From contig NZ_CP077970.1 of NCBI RefSeq assembly GCF_024758505.1, forward strand, positions 2,790,001-2,854,000: a DNA stretch of 64,000 nucleotides, in the 5' to 3' direction. The stretch's first letter is position 1, and each line of letters opens with the position of its first letter. Positions 33,916 through 42,830 of this stretch are shown here, one piece after another. The position numbers and the translations under genes are program-made. A model generated the notes under the pieces. That model was not told the DNA's origin. It saw nothing but the letters and a program-made list of their open reading frames with translations, and did no database searches. The DNA is from Bradyrhizobium arachidis. GTDB taxonomy: Bacteria; Pseudomonadota; Alphaproteobacteria; Rhizobiales; Xanthobacteraceae.

Positions 33916-34896
33916 CTACGACGGCAATCCGCGTGGCCTTCGTTTCTTTGGCTGACCGGACCGATGTAGACCCCGCACTTCCTGCTGTTGAAAAAGCTCC
34001 CCGCAGACGTCACGCAACCATTGGCTTGCCCGGTCGTGATGGAAGCGGGCATGCCAATATTGCTTCACGGTAAAACCGGCGATTGGCAGGGGGCAATTGA
34101 GCACACGCAGTCCGTAATAATGAGCCAGCGTTTCGCCGATGTGCCTTGGAAGAGTGGCGATCAGGTCAGTCGTCCCGACGATTGCGGGTAATCCCAAAAA
34201 GCCCGGTAGCTCAAGTGCGATGTCAAGCACCATCCGCTGCTCCTGGAGCGCGTCCGCGAGCAATTGATGTCCGGTACCGGAGCGAATGAGGACGTGCGCC
34301 TCCCGCCTGAAATCCTTTGCGTTGATGCGGTCGCGGATCCGGGCATGGTTTGCGTTCGCCAGGCAGACCCAATCCTGCGGAAACAGCGCCTGCTGGAAGT
34401 GTCCCGCGTCGAGATCGGAGATGTAGCCGAGCGCCAGATCGGCCTCGCCAGACTGCAGCATTCGCGGAGTATCGCCGCCGATCTGTGCCGCCTGAATGCG
34501 GATGCCCGGAGCAACACGACGAACGTGGGCGAGGATGGCCGGTAGGAGCGTGATGTGGCTCGCGTCCGTCATGCAAATAGTGAAGCGGCGCTTGGCAGTC
34601 GCCGGATCAAACTCGGAGCGAAGCTCCGCCAGACGACGCAGCATCTCCAACGCTTGTCTGGCCGCGCCGATGAGAGCCTCGGCGCGCGGCGTCGGCAGCA
34701 TTCCCTGTGCTGAGCGGATGAAGAGTGGATCGTCCAGTTCCTTTCGCAGGCGTGCCAGCCAGATCGAAATGGTCGGCTGACTCTGGCCGAGCTTCTCGGC
34801 CGCCTTGGTGACGCTGCCCGTGGTGAACAATGCGTCGAAGAGCCTGAGCAGGCGCGGCTCCAGCAGTTTCGTCTCGGTGTGGTCTTGGGCGTTCAT
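33916..34896 (-). CDS. LysR family transcriptional regulator
   Basis: A 326-residue LysR-type regulator with the N-terminal winged HTH at about residues 15-75 (LFDALFTTGSVTKAAEKLGQ then SQPTISIWLARLRKELDDPL). An effector-binding domain of PBP2 type follows, starting KRRFTICMTDASHITLLPAI. The last 20 residues are basic. The gene is divergent from the operon beginning at 35000, the usual LysR arrangement, so it probably activates that operon with a pathway compound as inducer. A LysR-box-like palindrome (34914-34930) lies 18 bases before its start. Confidence 0.9.
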   Translation of the reverse strand: MNAQDHTETKLLEPRLLRLFDALFTTGSVTKAAEKLGQSQPTISIWLARLRKELDDPLFIRSAQGMLPTPRAEALIGAARQALEMLRRLAELRSEFDPATAKRRFTICMTDASHITLLPAILAHVRRVAPGIRIQAAQIGGDTPRMLQSGEADLALGYISDLDAGHFQQALFPQDWVCLANANHARIRDRINAKDFRREAHVLIRSGTGHQLLADALQEQRMVLDIALELPGFLGLPAIVGTTDLIATLPRHIGETLAHYYGLRVLNCPLPIAGFTVKQYWHARFHHDRASQWLRDVCGELFQQQEVRGLHRSGQPKKRRPRGLPS

Positions 34897-34913
34897 TGCA
34901 AATCACAATAACG

Positions 34914-34930
34914 GCTATAAGGTTCATAGC
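34914..34930. promoter_or_regulatory. LysR-box-like site
   Basis: GCTAT-AAGGTTC-ATAGC, a 5-bp inverted repeat containing a T-N11-A core (T34916, A34928). It lies in the 103-base region between the divergent lysR gene and the ketopantoate-reductase-like gene. Confidence 0.5.
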
Positions 34931-34999
34931 ATATCGTAATGTCGAGCAGCCTGCTACCACGCGACCAACGCCGGGAAAGGCGCTGGGAGAAGCGTTCGG

Positions 35000-35944
35000 A
35001 TGAGGATCTGCTTTATCGGAGCGGGGGCCTTAGGCTCGACCATCGGCGGCACGCTGGCGCGCGGGGGAGCCCAGGTCTGGCTGATTGATCCGTTCCAGGC
35101 CCATGTTGACGCAATCAACGCCGCCGGGCTTCGCATGCTCGAAGGTAGCGCCGAAACTGTCGTGAAGGTCACCGCCTGCACGTCCGCGGCCCAAGTCGGC
35201 GTCGAGGCTGACCTCGTCATCGTCCTCGTCAAATCCTACCACACGCGTGAGGCCATCCGGGCGGCAGCGCCGATCATCGGATCGCATACGGTCGTGATGT
35301 CGCTTCAAAATGGTCTTGGCCATGAGGACATCCTGTCGGAGGAAGTTGGTCGTGACCGCGTCATGGCGGGCAAGACCTACGTCGGCGGCGTGCTTCTTGG
35401 CCCCGGTCATGTTCGCTCCGGGGTCGTCGGCAAGGAAACCATCATCGGCGAGCTCGATGGACGCTTAACGGAACGCGCCCAGCGCATCTCCGAGACTTTC
35501 AACCGCGCCGGGATCCTCACGCTGCTCAGCGACAACATCCTAGGTACGATGTGGGACAAGCTCTTTATCAACGTTGCCGGTGGCGGCGTTACCGCCATTA
35601 CCGGCCTGACTTATGGTGGCCTCTATTCGCTCCCCATCCTGGAGGAGTGCGCGCTGGCCGCGATTTCAGAGGGCATCGCCGTCGCGAGAGCTGCCGGCGT
35701 GAAGATCTCGATTGCCGATCCGCGCCGTGCATGGACGATGGCGTCCGCTGGACTCCCTCCCGAATTCAAGACGTCGATGTTGCAGAGCTTGCAGTCCGGC
35801 AGCCTGACAGAGGTCGATTACATCCACGGCTCCGTCGTGCGTTGGGGCGCCAAGCTCAGCGTGCCGACCCCCGTCAACTCGACCCTCGTCGCGCTGGTCA
35901 AAGGGCTCGAATACGCCCGCAGCGACTATCCGGGAAAGGCCTGA
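35000..35944 (+). CDS. Ketopantoate reductase family (PanE/ApbA-like) dehydrogenase
   Basis: A 314-residue protein with GGGAGAAG before the ATG. The N-terminal Rossmann motif is ICFIGAGALGSTIGGTLARG, followed by the family's VKSYHTREA (catalytic-lysine region) and SLQNGLGHEDIL. The C-terminal helical domain contains WDKLFINVAGGGVTAITGLT, with the conserved lysine and asparagine, and a late EVDYIHGSVV motif. Typical PanE proteins make pantoate for CoA synthesis. Here the gene heads a catabolic run, so it more likely reduces or oxidises a 2-keto/2-hydroxy acid of that pathway. Its actual substrate is unknown. Confidence 0.87.
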   Translation: MRICFIGAGALGSTIGGTLARGGAQVWLIDPFQAHVDAINAAGLRMLEGSAETVVKVTACTSAAQVGVEADLVIVLVKSYHTREAIRAAAPIIGSHTVVMSLQNGLGHEDILSEEVGRDRVMAGKTYVGGVLLGPGHVRSGVVGKETIIGELDGRLTERAQRISETFNRAGILTLLSDNILGTMWDKLFINVAGGGVTAITGLTYGGLYSLPILEECALAAISEGIAVARAAGVKISIADPRRAWTMASAGLPPEFKTSMLQSLQSGSLTEVDYIHGSVVRWGAKLSVPTPVNSTLVALVKGLEYARSDYPGKA

Positions 35945-35948
35945 GGCG

Positions 35949-36335
35949 ATGTCGTTGCCCCGCGCCTATGTCGAACACGTCGCGATCCGTGTGCCGGACG
36001 TTGATCGTCACGTCGACTTCTTTCGTGAGGTGCTCGGTCTTGCCATTCGCGACGAGCAACCTGCCGATGGCCCGCGGCCGCGCCAGGTGTGGGTGCTCGG
36101 AAGCGTGCAACTCATCGAGGACCCGAACTTCGTCGGACCGGAGGGGCGTCTCGCCCATCTCGGCATCATGGTCGACGATTACGAAGGCGTGCTCGCCCGA
36201 GCCGCCGCCTGGGGCGCCAAGGCGCTGCCTGCGGGGCCGAACTGGCTCGAGCTGCCGGGCGGGCTGAACGTCGAAATCTTGCAAGCGAGCGCAGGCGCCG
36301 TGGAAGCGGCGCTGGCGATCAATCCACGGGCCTAA
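35949..36335 (+). CDS. VOC (glyoxalase/bleomycin-resistance fold) family protein
   Basis: A 128-residue protein with a VOC metalloenzyme fold: VEHVAIRVPDVDRHVDFFRE followed by VLGLAIRDEQP, and in the second half HLGIMVDDYEGVLARAAAWG and ELPGGLNVEILQ. Candidate metal ligands are His10 (YVEHVAI), the histidine of LAHLGIM and the glutamate in VEIL. VOC enzymes include dioxygenases, lyases, isomerases and epimerases. It starts 4 bases after the ketopantoate-reductase-like gene and 12 bases before the MaoC gene, so it belongs to the operon. Length fits a single-module isomerase or lyase; the reaction is not known. Confidence 0.82.
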   Translation: MSLPRAYVEHVAIRVPDVDRHVDFFREVLGLAIRDEQPADGPRPRQVWVLGSVQLIEDPNFVGPEGRLAHLGIMVDDYEGVLARAAAWGAKALPAGPNWLELPGGLNVEILQASAGAVEAALAINPRA

Positions 36336-36347
36336 GGACGACGCGAC

Positions 36348-36818
36348 ATGATCGACGAGCGCTACTGGGACGATGCCAAGGTCGGTGACGAATGCGTCAC
36401 CCCCGCAGTGACGGTCACCGAAGCGATGGTGAATGCCTATGCCGAACTGACGGGTGATTTTACGCCGGTCCACGTCGACGAGGAATACGCCAGGACCACT
36501 CCCTTCGGCACGCGTGTCGCGCACGGGTTGTTTGGTCTGTCGTTGGCCGACGGCTTGAAGACCCGTGCCGACTACCGCTTCCTTCCGGGAATGTCGCTGG
36601 GCTGGACCTGGGATTTCAAGTTGCCGATCAAGCTCGGCGACACCGTGCATGTGAAGTTTCGTGTCGGCTCGATGCGCTCCACGAAACGGGAAGGGTGGGG
36701 CATCGTGGTGCTGCCCTCGGAGCTGATCAATCAACGCGGTGAAGTGGTGCAGCTCGGTGAGCACCGGCTGATGATTCCAATGCGCCCAAAGAGCAGTGCC
36801 GCAGGAGAGCACGCATGA
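36348..36818 (+). CDS. MaoC-like hot-dog-fold dehydratase/hydratase
   Basis: A 156-residue R-specific enoyl-CoA hydratase-like protein. The hydratase motif is GDFTPVHVDEEYARTTPFGT, with the catalytic Asp and His pair, followed by RVAHGLFGLSLADGL. It presumably hydrates an unsaturated CoA thioester, or performs the reverse dehydration. It overlaps the next gene, a family III CoA-transferase, by four bases (ATGA), so the two are made together: the transferase forms the CoA ester and the hydratase works on it. Confidence 0.9.
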   Translation: MIDERYWDDAKVGDECVTPAVTVTEAMVNAYAELTGDFTPVHVDEEYARTTPFGTRVAHGLFGLSLADGLKTRADYRFLPGMSLGWTWDFKLPIKLGDTVHVKFRVGSMRSTKREGWGIVVLPSELINQRGEVVQLGEHRLMIPMRPKSSAAGEHA

Positions 36819-38041
36819 CCGCGCAGGATCTGCCGCTCAACGGCGTTCGCGTCATCGACTACAGCCATTTCCTGGCAGGCCCGTTCATGGGCCGCTGCCT
36901 CGCGGCGATGGGCGCGGACGTCATCAAGGTGGAGCGTCCGAAGCAAGGCGATGCGGGCCGCGCCCACGGCTATTTCAAGGACGGCCAATCCGGCTATTTC
37001 CTGCAGCAGAACATGGGCAAGCTGGGCCTGTGCATCGATCTGCGCGACGAACGTGGTCTCGACATGATGATGAAGCTGGTCGACACGGCCGATGTCTTCA
37101 TCGAGAACTATCGCCCCGGCGCACTCGAGCGACTCGGGCTCGGTTACAAGGCGCTGTCGGCGCGCAATCCCAAACTGATCTACTGTTCGGTCTCTGCCTA
37201 TGGCCACACCGGTCCCTATGCTGACCGTCCGGGTTTTGGCCTGATCGCAGAGGCGATGTCGGGCGCCTTGGCACAGTTGGGCACTCCCGGCGAAGCGCCG
37301 CCGCTGCTGCGCATGCCACTGGCCGACATGTATACCGGCATTCATGGCGTTGCGGCCATCAATGCGGCTCTCGTTGGCCGCGGATCGTCCGGGCGCGGTC
37401 AGCACATCGATCTGGCGCTGTACGACTGCATGGTCTCGATGCACGACTATGCGGTTCAGCGTTACTTCCTCTCCGGCGGTGCCGACCTGCCGAAGCAGAC
37501 CGGCAGCGGACAGCCGGACTCGACCGTTTACGGGGTTTTTCCAGCCAAGGACGGCAATCTTGTCATCGCTGCGCAAGTCGATGATGCGTGGCGGCGATTG
37601 GCGACGCTGATTGGGGGAAGCAGCTTGTCATCCGACGAACGCTTCACCACGCCTGCGGCGCGGAACGCCCATTATGCCGAAGCCATGGAGATCGTGCGCA
37701 ACTGGACGCTGTCGCAGCCGTCCCGGAATGCTTGTCTTGCCGCGCTCGATGAAGCAGGTGTGCCGTCCGCTCCCGTGCAAACCATCGAAGAGGTCGTGAA
37801 GGATCCGCAGATCCATGCGCGCGGCATGCTGGTCGAGCAGGAGCATCCTGTGCTCGGCAAAGTGACGTTGCCGAACCTGCCTTTCCGCTTCTCCAACTGC
37901 GACACCACGGTGCGTACTCCGGCGCCACTGCTCGGCCAGGACAATCGCCGCATTGCAGAGTCGCTGGGACTGTCTGCTGAGGCCGTCGATGCGATGGTGC
38001 GAGACGGCGTGCTGTACAACGAAGCCGCAGTGCAGGAGTAA
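36815..38041 (+). CDS. Family III CoA-transferase (CaiB/BaiF)
   Basis: A 408-residue CoA-transferase that moves CoA between carboxylic acids. The N-terminal motif is LNGVRVIDYSHFLAGPFMGR and GADVIKVERPKQGDAG. The catalytic aspartate is in PLADMYTGIHGVAAINAAL at about residue 170. The C-terminal part (QTIEEVVKDPQIHARGMLVE) is also typical. The acyl donor and acceptor cannot be told. Translational coupling with the MaoC gene and the neighbouring shikimate/quinate dehydrogenases suggest that a ring or open-chain acid of this pathway is converted to a CoA thioester. Confidence 0.92.
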   Translation: MTAQDLPLNGVRVIDYSHFLAGPFMGRCLAAMGADVIKVERPKQGDAGRAHGYFKDGQSGYFLQQNMGKLGLCIDLRDERGLDMMMKLVDTADVFIENYRPGALERLGLGYKALSARNPKLIYCSVSAYGHTGPYADRPGFGLIAEAMSGALAQLGTPGEAPPLLRMPLADMYTGIHGVAAINAALVGRGSSGRGQHIDLALYDCMVSMHDYAVQRYFLSGGADLPKQTGSGQPDSTVYGVFPAKDGNLVIAAQVDDAWRRLATLIGGSSLSSDERFTTPAARNAHYAEAMEIVRNWTLSQPSRNACLAALDEAGVPSAPVQTIEEVVKDPQIHARGMLVEQEHPVLGKVTLPNLPFRFSNCDTTVRTPAPLLGQDNRRIAESLGLSAEAVDAMVRDGVLYNEAAVQE

Positions 38042-38044
38042 GCC

Positions 38045-38872
38045 ATGAGCGATCGTTATGCGGTGATTGGCAATCCGATCGGCTTCAGCAAATCACCGCT
38101 CATCCATGGCACTTTCGCCAAGATGACGGGACAGGACCTTGTCTATGAGGCGATCGAGGGACCACTCCATGGTTTCAACGAACGGGTTGATCAATTCCGG
38201 ACAGAGGGCGCCAAGGGGCTGAACATCACCGCCCCGTTCAAGCTCGATGCCTTCGCCTACGCAAACGAGCTTTCCGAGAGCGCCGACCGGGCAGGCGCCG
38301 CTAACTGCCTGAAGTTCGACGGCGATCGGATCATTGCCGAGAATTTCGACGGGATTGGCCTCGTGCGTGACATCACTGTTAATCTCGGCGTGAAAATGGC
38401 GGGCCGGCGCGTTCTGATGCTCGGGGCTGGCGGGGCTGCACGTGGCGCGCTGCTGCCGTTCCTGCGCCAGGAGCCTTCCGAGCTGGTTCTCGTCAATCGA
38501 ACGCTGTCGAAGGCGGTCGCATTGGCGGAAGAGTTTGCCGGCTGCGGCCCCCTGATCGTCAGCGGCTACGCCGAGCTGGCCGATCTTGCCGAAGGCTATG
38601 ACGTCGTCGTCAACGCGACGTCGGCCAGCCTGCGCGGTGAGAGGCCGCCGCTTCCGGGCAATGTCTTCCGTGGTGCGGAGCTGGCGTACGAACTCGCCTA
38701 CGGCAAAGGGCTGACCCCCTTTCTGCGAGCGGCCCGCGCCGAAGGCGCGGCCAAGCTTGCCGATGGCGTCGGCATGCTGGTCGAGCAGGCGGCCGAAGCT
38801 TTTGCCTGGTGGCGCGGTGTTCGACCGAGCACGGCTCAGGTCATCGCCGAGCTGACCGTCCCCTTGAGCTGA
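38045..38872 (+). CDS. aroE: Shikimate dehydrogenase-type enzyme (AroE family)
   Basis: A 275-residue NADP-type shikimate dehydrogenase. The substrate-binding SxS motif is intact (VIGNPIGFSKSPLIH). The catalytic lysine is in GLNITAPFKLDAF and the catalytic aspartate in AENFDGIGLVRD, where most AroE have NTDG. The cofactor loop is MLGAGGAARGAL and the following VNRTLSKA suggests NADP. The enzyme interconverts 3-dehydroshikimate and shikimate. Because a second, different family member follows directly and aroQ lies downstream, I infer a catabolic copy rather than the housekeeping aroE, though this is not proven. Confidence 0.88.
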   Translation: MSDRYAVIGNPIGFSKSPLIHGTFAKMTGQDLVYEAIEGPLHGFNERVDQFRTEGAKGLNITAPFKLDAFAYANELSESADRAGAANCLKFDGDRIIAENFDGIGLVRDITVNLGVKMAGRRVLMLGAGGAARGALLPFLRQEPSELVLVNRTLSKAVALAEEFAGCGPLIVSGYAELADLAEGYDVVVNATSASLRGERPPLPGNVFRGAELAYELAYGKGLTPFLRAARAEGAAKLADGVGMLVEQAAEAFAWWRGVRPSTAQVIAELTVPLS

Positions 38873-38878
38873 CGGGCG

Positions 38879-39742
38879 ATGCCGAACATGCATCCGAAGT
38901 CCAGCTTTCTCGTCGGCCTGATCGGCAACGGCATCGCTGCGTCGCGCACGCCGCCCATGCACGAAGCAGCCGCTGACGCCGCCGGCATCCGCTATCTCTA
39001 CAAGAAGATCGATCTGACGGAGCTGAAGCTCGGTGTGGAGGCGTTGCCGGAATTGCTGACGGCAGCAAGGCGGATGGGCTTCGATGGGTTGAACGTGACC
39101 CATCCCTGCAAGCAGGCGATCCTGCCCCTCTTGGACAAGCTTTCGCCTGACGCGGAGGCGCTTGGCGCCGTGAACACCGTGGTCATCAGGGACGGTCGAA
39201 TGACCGGCCACAACACCGATTGGTTCGGCTTCGCCGAGAACTTTCGCCGCAACATGCAAGGTGCCCCGCTCGGTCGCGTCGTCCAATTCGGGGCGGGCGG
39301 CGCAGGTGCGGCGGTCGCTTTCGCACTCATGAAGCTCGGCGTGCAGGACTTGACGATTATTGACGTCGATGTGGCCAAGGCACAGAGCGTGGTCGATAGT
39401 TTGTCGCCTCGGTTCGCAGAGACACGTGTGAAGGTCGGCCAGGACGCGGCCGCGGCCGTGGCTACCGCCCAGGGAATCGTAAACGCGACACCGATCGGCA
39501 TGGACAGATATCCAGGCACGCCGCTGCCGACAGCCTTGCTGCGTCCCGATCTGTGGGTCGCCGAGATCGTCTACTTCCCGCTCGAAACCGCGCTGCTGCG
39601 CGCGGCACGTGCCCTCGGCTGCCGCACCGTCGATGGCGGCGGCATGGCGATCTTCCAGGGCACCGAAGCGTTCCGCCTGTTCACGGGCATCTCACCTGAT
39701 CCGGACGTCTTCTTCGCCACTTTTGCATCCCTGGGAGGGTGA
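38879..39742 (+). CDS. Quinate/shikimate dehydrogenase-like enzyme
   Basis: A 287-residue AroE-superfamily enzyme. In place of SxS it has SRT (GNGIAASRTPPMHEAAADAA), the form seen in NAD-linked quinate/shikimate dehydrogenases of actinobacteria (LSRTPAMHEAEG-type). The catalytic lysine (GLNVTHPCKQAILPLL) and aspartate (GHNTDWFGF) are intact. The cofactor loop is QFGAGGAGAAVAFALM followed by IIDVDVAKA, and an acidic residue there favours NAD. It should oxidise quinate to 3-dehydroquinate and/or shikimate to 3-dehydroshikimate. It begins 6 bases after the first AroE-type gene, giving the pathway two distinct dehydrogenases. Confidence 0.87.
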   Translation: MPNMHPKSSFLVGLIGNGIAASRTPPMHEAAADAAGIRYLYKKIDLTELKLGVEALPELLTAARRMGFDGLNVTHPCKQAILPLLDKLSPDAEALGAVNTVVIRDGRMTGHNTDWFGFAENFRRNMQGAPLGRVVQFGAGGAGAAVAFALMKLGVQDLTIIDVDVAKAQSVVDSLSPRFAETRVKVGQDAAAAVATAQGIVNATPIGMDRYPGTPLPTALLRPDLWVAEIVYFPLETALLRAARALGCRTVDGGGMAIFQGTEAFRLFTGISPDPDVFFATFASLGG

Positions 39743-39793
39743 CGTCAGGCCGATGGGCGAGCGGCACGTACAACGCCCGAGAGGAAACACAAG

Positions 39794-40462
39794 ATGGGCT
39801 ACACGCTCGATTTCTCGGTGGTTTGGCATGCGATGCCCGCGCTGCTGTGGGGGTGCGTGGGTACGCTGGGCCTGGCGCTTGCCGGTATGACGTTCGCGAT
39901 GGTGATCGGTGTCGCCGGCGTCGCGGCACGCGATTCGAAGGCGGCCTGGTTACGTGCTCTCGTGATCGGCTTCGTCGAGATCGTGCGCAATACGCCTTTC
40001 CTGGTGCAGATCTTCTTTCTGTTCTTCGCCCTTCCGCTCATCGGCTTGAAGCTCAATCCGACAGCCACCGCCATCATCGCGCTCGGCGTCAATGGCGGTG
40101 CCTACGCCATCGAGATCATCCGCGGCGGGGTGCAGTCCATTCACAAGGGGCAGGTAGAGGCCGGCTACGCGCTCGGCCTGCACAAGGGGCAGGTGTTCCG
40201 GTTCATCGTGCTCAAGCCCGCGCTGCGCGCGATCTACCCCTCGCTCACGGGCCAGTTCATTATGCTGACGCTGACCTCGTCGATCTGCTCGGCGGTATCG
40301 GCTTACGAATTGACGTCGGTCGCGCAGCGCATCGAAAGCGACACGTTTCGCAGCTTCGAGGTCTATTTCTCCGTCACCTTCCTCTATCTCGCGATCTCCT
40401 GGCTGCTGATGCTGGGCTTCGCGGTCATCTCTCATCGCTTCTTCTCATATCCGACACGCTGA
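39794..40462 (+). CDS. Polar amino-acid-type ABC transporter permease 1
   Basis: A 222-residue HAAT-family permease with GAGG upstream. It has about five membrane helices. The HisM/GlnP-type EAA loop is seen as GQVEAGYALGLHKGQVFRFI, the site that touches the ATPase. The N-terminal VEIVRNTPFLVQIFFLFFAL is the other family hallmark. It forms a heterodimer with permease 2 (starting 12 bases later). Despite the amino-acid-type family, its position between quinate/shikimate dehydrogenases and aroQ suggests that the importer carries the pathway's hydroxy-acid substrate. Confidence 0.93.
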   Translation: MGYTLDFSVVWHAMPALLWGCVGTLGLALAGMTFAMVIGVAGVAARDSKAAWLRALVIGFVEIVRNTPFLVQIFFLFFALPLIGLKLNPTATAIIALGVNGGAYAIEIIRGGVQSIHKGQVEAGYALGLHKGQVFRFIVLKPALRAIYPSLTGQFIMLTLTSSICSAVSAYELTSVAQRIESDTFRSFEVYFSVTFLYLAISWLLMLGFAVISHRFFSYPTR

Positions 40463-40473
40463 GGAGGGCGATC

Positions 40474-41130
40474 ATGACACCGCATTTTGGTCTTCCCGAG
40501 TTTGGCTTCCTGTTGCGGGGGCTGCAATGGACGGTGCTGCTGACGCTGGTCGCGTTTGTAGGCGGCTGCACGGCGGGTCTGGCCGTCGCATTGCTGCGCA
40601 CCTGCGGCCACAAGGGCGTGGAATGGATCACCCGCATCTACATCGGGATATTCCAGGGCACGCCGCTGCTGCTGCAGCTTTTCGTCGTGTATTACGGATT
40701 GGCCCTGACCGGGCTGAAGCTCGACGCCTTCGTCGCAGTGGCGATCGGTTTCACCGTGAATGCCTCCGCCTTCCTTGGTGAGATCTGGCGCGGCTCCATC
40801 CAGGCCGTGCCGCGCGGGCAGACCGAGGCGGCGATGGCGCTTGGACTGCACTATTCGTCCCGCATGCGCGACATCGTGCTGCCGCAGGCGATCCGCATCT
40901 CGCTGCCCGCGACCATTGGCTATCTCGTGCAGCTCATCAAGGGCACTTCGCTCGCCGCCATCGTCGGCTTCATCGAACTCGCCCGCGCCGGTCAAATCGT
41001 ATCGAACCAGACCTTCCAGCCGTTGCTCGTCTTCGGCGTGGTCGGCGCGATGTATTTCATCCTCTGCTGGCCACTGTCGTGGTGGGGCAGCCGGATGGAG
41101 GCCAGGCTCGCCCTGGCCAGTCAAAGGTAG
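40474..41130 (+). CDS. Polar amino-acid-type ABC transporter permease 2
   Basis: A 218-residue HAAT-family permease; ATG 40474 has GAGGAGGG just before it. It has about five membrane helices. Characteristic sequences are GIFQGTPLLLQLFVVYYGLA and the EAA loop RGQTEAAMALGLHYSSRMRD. It pairs with permease 1 to make the membrane channel. Confidence 0.93.
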   Translation: MTPHFGLPEFGFLLRGLQWTVLLTLVAFVGGCTAGLAVALLRTCGHKGVEWITRIYIGIFQGTPLLLQLFVVYYGLALTGLKLDAFVAVAIGFTVNASAFLGEIWRGSIQAVPRGQTEAAMALGLHYSSRMRDIVLPQAIRISLPATIGYLVQLIKGTSLAAIVGFIELARAGQIVSNQTFQPLLVFGVVGAMYFILCWPLSWWGSRMEARLALASQR

Positions 41131-41181
41131 GAACGGCGCACCTACTCAATCACAAACAGCCATCACCAGGAGGAGATACTC

Positions 41182-42009
41182 ATGTTGTTTTCACCCAACC
41201 GTCGCCAGCTCAAGGTCGCACTGCTGGCATTGGCGGCCATCGCCATCGCAGGCAAATCGCAGGCCGGCACTCTGGAAGACGTGAAGAAGAAGGGCGTCGT
41301 CGTCATCGGCATTCAGGGCGACAATCCTCCCTGGGGCTATCTCGATAGCTCGGGAAAGCAGGATGGCATCGACGCCGACATGGGCCGCGCCTTCGCTGAA
41401 TATCTCGGCGTGAAAGCCGAGTTCGTTCCGCTGGCGGTGGCCAATCGTATTCCAGCGCTGACCACAGGCCGCGTCGACATTCTGTTCGCAACCATGGCCA
41501 TGCTGCCCGAGCGCGCCAAGGCGGTGCAGTATTCCAAGCCGTATGTTGCCAATGAGATCACGCTTGTCGCCGCCCAGGCGACGCCGATCAACAGCAATGC
41601 CGATATGGGCAAATTCGTCATCGGCGTTCCGCGGTCTTCCACGCAGGATACCCAGGTCACCAACAACGCCCCGTCCGGGACCGAGATCCGCAGATTCGAC
41701 GATGACGCCGCCACCATCCAGGCGCTGCTCTCTGGCCAAGTCCAGGCAGTCGGTGCGAACCTGTTTTATCCGCAGCGCCTCAACGCTGCAAAGCCGGAAC
41801 TCGGGTTCGAGCCCAAGCTTCACTTCACCGCCCTTTACAACGGCGCTTGCACACGACTGGGCGAGAAGGAGTGGAATGAGACGGCCAACAAGTTCATCGA
41901 CGAGATCAAGTCGAACGGCAAGTTGGTCGCTTTCTACGCCAAATGGATGAAGGTCCCGGTCCCGGTCTTCCCCGCCTCGATCCCCGGCGTTCCCTTCACC
42001 GTTCAATAG
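41182..42009 (+). CDS. Periplasmic substrate-binding protein of the ABC importer
   Basis: A 275-residue SBP_bac_3-type protein with a signal peptide (about residues 1-28, [16 protein letters not shown]) and an AGGAGGAG ribosome binding site. The fold is shown by [40 protein letters not shown] and [20 protein letters not shown], where the usual arginine (ERAK) contacts a carboxylate in this family. The aromatic/acidic ligand residues cannot be assigned from sequence. A strong hairpin follows its stop, at 42019-42047, perhaps stabilising the upstream message so that the binding protein is made in excess. Confidence 0.93.
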   Translation: MLFSPNRRQLKVALLALAAIAIAGKSQAGTLEDVKKKGVVVIGIQGDNPPWGYLDSSGKQDGIDADMGRAFAEYLGVKAEFVPLAVANRIPALTTGRVDILFATMAMLPERAKAVQYSKPYVANEITLVAAQATPINSNADMGKFVIGVPRSSTQDTQVTNNAPSGTEIRRFDDDAATIQALLSGQVQAVGANLFYPQRLNAAKPELGFEPKLHFTALYNGACTRLGEKEWNETANKFIDEIKSNGKLVAFYAKWMKVPVPVFPASIPGVPFTVQ

Positions 42010-42018
42010 CCATTGCGA

Positions 42019-42047
42019 GCGGCCGACGCGCCATCCGCGTTGGCCGC
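42019..42047 (+). other. RNA hairpin between binding-protein and ATPase genes
   Basis: A 12-bp stem (one G-U pair) pairs 42019-42030 with 42036-42047 around a CCATC loop. No T tract follows, so it is not a standard terminator. A stem here could protect the binding-protein mRNA end or attenuate expression of the ATPase. Confidence 0.6.
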
Positions 42048-42070
42048 CGTCCGATATTGGAGCCGAATCC

Positions 42071-42817
42071 ATGCAGGACAATATCCTGATCGAAATGAAG
42101 GGCGTGCAGAAGTGGTACGGCGGGTACCAAGCCCTCCGTGACGTCAATCTCACTGTGCGCAAGGGTGAGAAGATCGTGCTCTGCGGCCCGTCCGGCTCAG
42201 GCAAGTCGACACTGATCCGCTGTATCAACCGCCTCGAGCCGATCCAGCAGGGCAGTATCGTAGTGAACGGCCACCGGCTGGACGACAGCATCAAGGCTAT
42301 CGATGTCGTACGTCAGGACGTCGGCATGGTCTTTCAGAGCTTCAATCTCTTTCCGCATATGACGGTCTTACAGAACTGCATGCTCGCGCCCATTCGCGCG
42401 CGCCGCATCAGCAAGACCGACGCGGAAGCGACCGCGCGAAAATACCTCGAGCGCGTGCGCATCGGTGACCAGGCCGAGAAGTATCCGGCTCAGCTTTCGG
42501 GCGGCCAGCAACAGCGCGTCGCGATCGCGCGCGCGCTCTGCATGCAGCCCAAGGTGATGCTGTTTGACGAACCGACCTCGGCTCTCGACCCCGAGATGGT
42601 CAAGGAGGTGCTCGATACGATGATCGGCCTCGCCAACGACGGCATGACCATGATTTGCGTCACCCATGAGATGGGCTTTGCACGCCAGGTTGCCGATCGC
42701 GTCATCTTCATGGCCGAAGGCCAGATCATCGAAGAGGGCGCGCCCGACGCTTTCTTTCGCAATCCACAGCACGCCCGCACCAAGCAGTTCCTTGGCGAGA
42801 TCCTTGCCCATCACTGA
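42071..42817 (+). CDS. Polar amino-acid-type ABC transporter ATPase
   Basis: A 248-residue GlnQ/HisP-like ATPase. Walker A is [14 protein letters not shown], the signature is [15 protein letters not shown], Walker B is [12 protein letters not shown], and the H-loop is [11 protein letters not shown]. It energises the two permeases upstream. The aroQ gene follows 13 bases later, linking transport and dehydroquinase in one transcript. Confidence 0.95.
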   Translation: MQDNILIEMKGVQKWYGGYQALRDVNLTVRKGEKIVLCGPSGSGKSTLIRCINRLEPIQQGSIVVNGHRLDDSIKAIDVVRQDVGMVFQSFNLFPHMTVLQNCMLAPIRARRISKTDAEATARKYLERVRIGDQAEKYPAQLSGGQQQRVAIARALCMQPKVMLFDEPTSALDPEMVKEVLDTMIGLANDGMTMICVTHEMGFARQVADRVIFMAEGQIIEEGAPDAFFRNPQHARTKQFLGEILAHH

Positions 42818-42830
42818 AGGGAGTTCTTTC

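Noticed and set aside
38093..39286. Minus-strand frame of about 397 residues opposite the two dehydrogenases
   Set aside because: It spans the junction of two clear AroE-family genes and has no recognisable domain.
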